NCBI GenBank assembly: GCA_025352765.1 | Contig: JANXSI010000476.1 | Coordinates: forward strand, 1 to 6,480 | Length of the DNA: 6,480 nucleotides | Source of the DNA: Devosia sp. | Lineage (GTDB): Bacteria; Pseudomonadota; Alphaproteobacteria; Rhizobiales; Devosiaceae | Reading direction: 5' to 3' | In this document: positions 5,780-6,480 of the stretch, one piece after another | Position numbering within the stretch: the stretch's first letter is position 1 | Layout: every line of letters starts with the position of its first letter | The notes under the pieces: model-generated | What the model saw: the letters and a program-made list of their open reading frames with translations, nothing else | Databases searched by the model: none | Told to the model about the DNA's origin: nothing | Program-made: the position numbers and the translations under genes

Positions 5780-6086
5780 GGGCATGACCCCGTTTGAAGC
5801 CGTCGCCGAACCCAATCGCCGTGCCATCCTCGACCTCTTGCGAGGAGGCGAGTTGCCGGCCGGTGACCTGGTCGAGGCCACGGGCCTCAGCCAGCCGGGC
5901 GTGTCCAAGCATCTGCGGATGCTGCGCGAAGCGGGGCTGGTCAGCGTCCGGCCCGACGGTCAGCGCCGGCTCTATCGGCTCGAGGCGGGCGAACTCGCCG
6001 CGCTCGACGACTGGATAAAACCCTTCCGGGCCTTCTGGGCCAACAAGCTGGACGCCCTCGAGGCGCATTTGGAGAGAGAACAATGA
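5769..6086 (+). CDS. ArsR-family winged-helix transcriptional regulator (SRPBCC-linked type)
   Basis: Small DNA-binding regulator, 100-106 aa depending on the start. Numbering from the ATG at 5784, the winged helix runs through AEPNRRAILDLL (8-19), GDLVEATGLSQPGVSKHLRMLREAGLV (27-53, recognition helix around SQPGVSKHL) and the wing VRPDGQRRLYRL (55-66), then a helical tail with DDWIKPFRAFW (75-85) characteristic of the subgroup found next to SRPBCC genes. It has no cysteine at all, so it lacks the metal-binding thiolates of classical ArsR/SmtB sensors. The start is uncertain: GTG 5766 and ATGs at 5769, 5775, 5778 and 5784 are all in frame, and none has a clear Shine-Dalgarno site. It overlaps the next gene by ATGA, so the two are co-translated. 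It probably represses its own small operon through the palindrome at 5753-5764; the inducing signal is unknown. Confidence 0.9.
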   Translation: MHMMGMTPFEAVAEPNRRAILDLLRGGELPAGDLVEATGLSQPGVSKHLRMLREAGLVSVRPDGQRRLYRLEAGELAALDDWIKPFRAFWANKLDALEAHLEREQ

Positions 6087-6480
6087 GCACCACCACCGCC
6101 GCCCGACTGTCTTCCGAGCTGCTGAGCGACGCGCCGCTGGGGGTCGTGACGACCCATGGCGACAGCCTGCAGGTTGTCTTCGAGCGCCAGTTGCGGGCGC
6201 CGGTCGAAAAGGTCTGGGCGGCGCTGACGACGCCCGAACGGCTCGCCGACTGGTTCGGTGACGCGGTGGTCGACCTCAGGGTCGGCGGCAGCATCCGGCT
6301 GTGGAAGGAAGTGGACGTGCAGATCACCGTCTGCGATCCGCCCAGCAGCCTTGCCTGGACATGGGAGCTCGACGGCCGCGAGACGCTGGTCCGGTTTGAC
6401 CTCAAATCCGAGGCCGGCGGCACCGCGCTGACGCTGACGCATTCGGGGCTGAGCCCGCGCAAGGGCCAGGGGGCCGGGGT
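6083..6480 (+). CDS. SRPBCC-family (AHSA1-type) protein, N-terminal part (runs off right edge)
   Basis: The first 132 residues of a START/Bet v 1-like protein, cut by the window end. GGAG (6071-6074) lies 8 nt before the ATG at 6083, which overlaps the ArsR stop (ATGA). The first 30 residues are a family-variable lead. Then comes the AHSA1 hallmark FERQLRAPVEKVWAALTTPE (33-52) with RLADWF (53-58), followed by VGGSIRLW (67-74), ITVCDPPSSLAWTWE (81-95) and GGTALTLTHSGL (112-123), the expected strand order for this fold. The fold makes a deep hydrophobic cavity that binds lipids or other apolar ligands; bacterial members next to ArsR genes mostly have no proven substrate. The family call is secure; the biochemical role is unknown. 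Confidence 0.88.
   Translation, partial: MSTTTAARLSSELLSDAPLGVVTTHGDSLQVVFERQLRAPVEKVWAALTTPERLADWFGDAVVDLRVGGSIRLWKEVDVQITVCDPPSSLAWTWELDGRETLVRFDLKSEAGGTALTLTHSGLSPRKGQGAG

Overview
The window is GC-rich, compact DNA with a strong G/C bias at third codon positions. The gene families (RpiR-type regulator, Tat-exported THI5-like binding protein, ArsR/SRPBCC pair) fit an alphaproteobacterium. Hyphomicrobiales, perhaps Devosia-like, is my guess from gene style; no rRNA or other phylogenetic marker is present to confirm it.

Layout. (a) 1-525, minus strand: the N-terminal 175 residues of an unrecognised Lys/Ala-rich protein that continues beyond the left edge, preceded by a 143-bp gap holding a weak promoter-like pair and an 8-bp stem inverted repeat. 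(b) 4732 down to 669, minus strand: a tight four-gene operon read in the order COG0212-type 5-formyltetrahydrofolate cyclo-ligase paralogue, Tat-exported NMT1/THI5-like binding protein, ABC ATPase, and a fused two-domain ABC permease. The junctions are a 32-nt gap, a TGATG one-base overlap and an 11-nt overlap. (c) 4733-4846: the divergent control region, with overlapping perfect palindromes built from TGTTTCA/TGAAACA half-sites. (d) 4847-5698, plus strand: a MurR/RpiR-family regulator with an N-terminal HTH and a C-terminal SIS-like domain. (e) 5748-6480, plus strand: a promoter/palindrome, then an ArsR-family regulator overlapping by ATGA an SRPBCC (AHSA1-type) gene that runs off the right edge.

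How it fits together. The four minus-strand genes and the divergent RpiR gene look like one regulon. A periplasmic protein captures a small heterocyclic ligand, the ATPase dimer plus the pseudo-dimeric permease imports it, and the cyclo-ligase paralogue probably acts on it or on something derived from it. THI5-like binding proteins are known for thiamine-pyrimidine, riboflavin and related ligands, and COG0212 proteins have been linked by comparative genomics to thiamin metabolism. A thiamine-precursor or related cofactor-salvage role is therefore the leading inference, but the substrate is not shown by the sequence. I see no THI-box riboswitch in the leader. Control is more likely through the RpiR protein, whose SIS-like domain lacks the usual phosphosugar-binding loop. 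The ArsR/SRPBCC pair is a separate, probably self-regulated unit. I see no mobile elements, CRISPR arrays, tRNA or rRNA genes, and no gene-free stretch longer than 300 bases.
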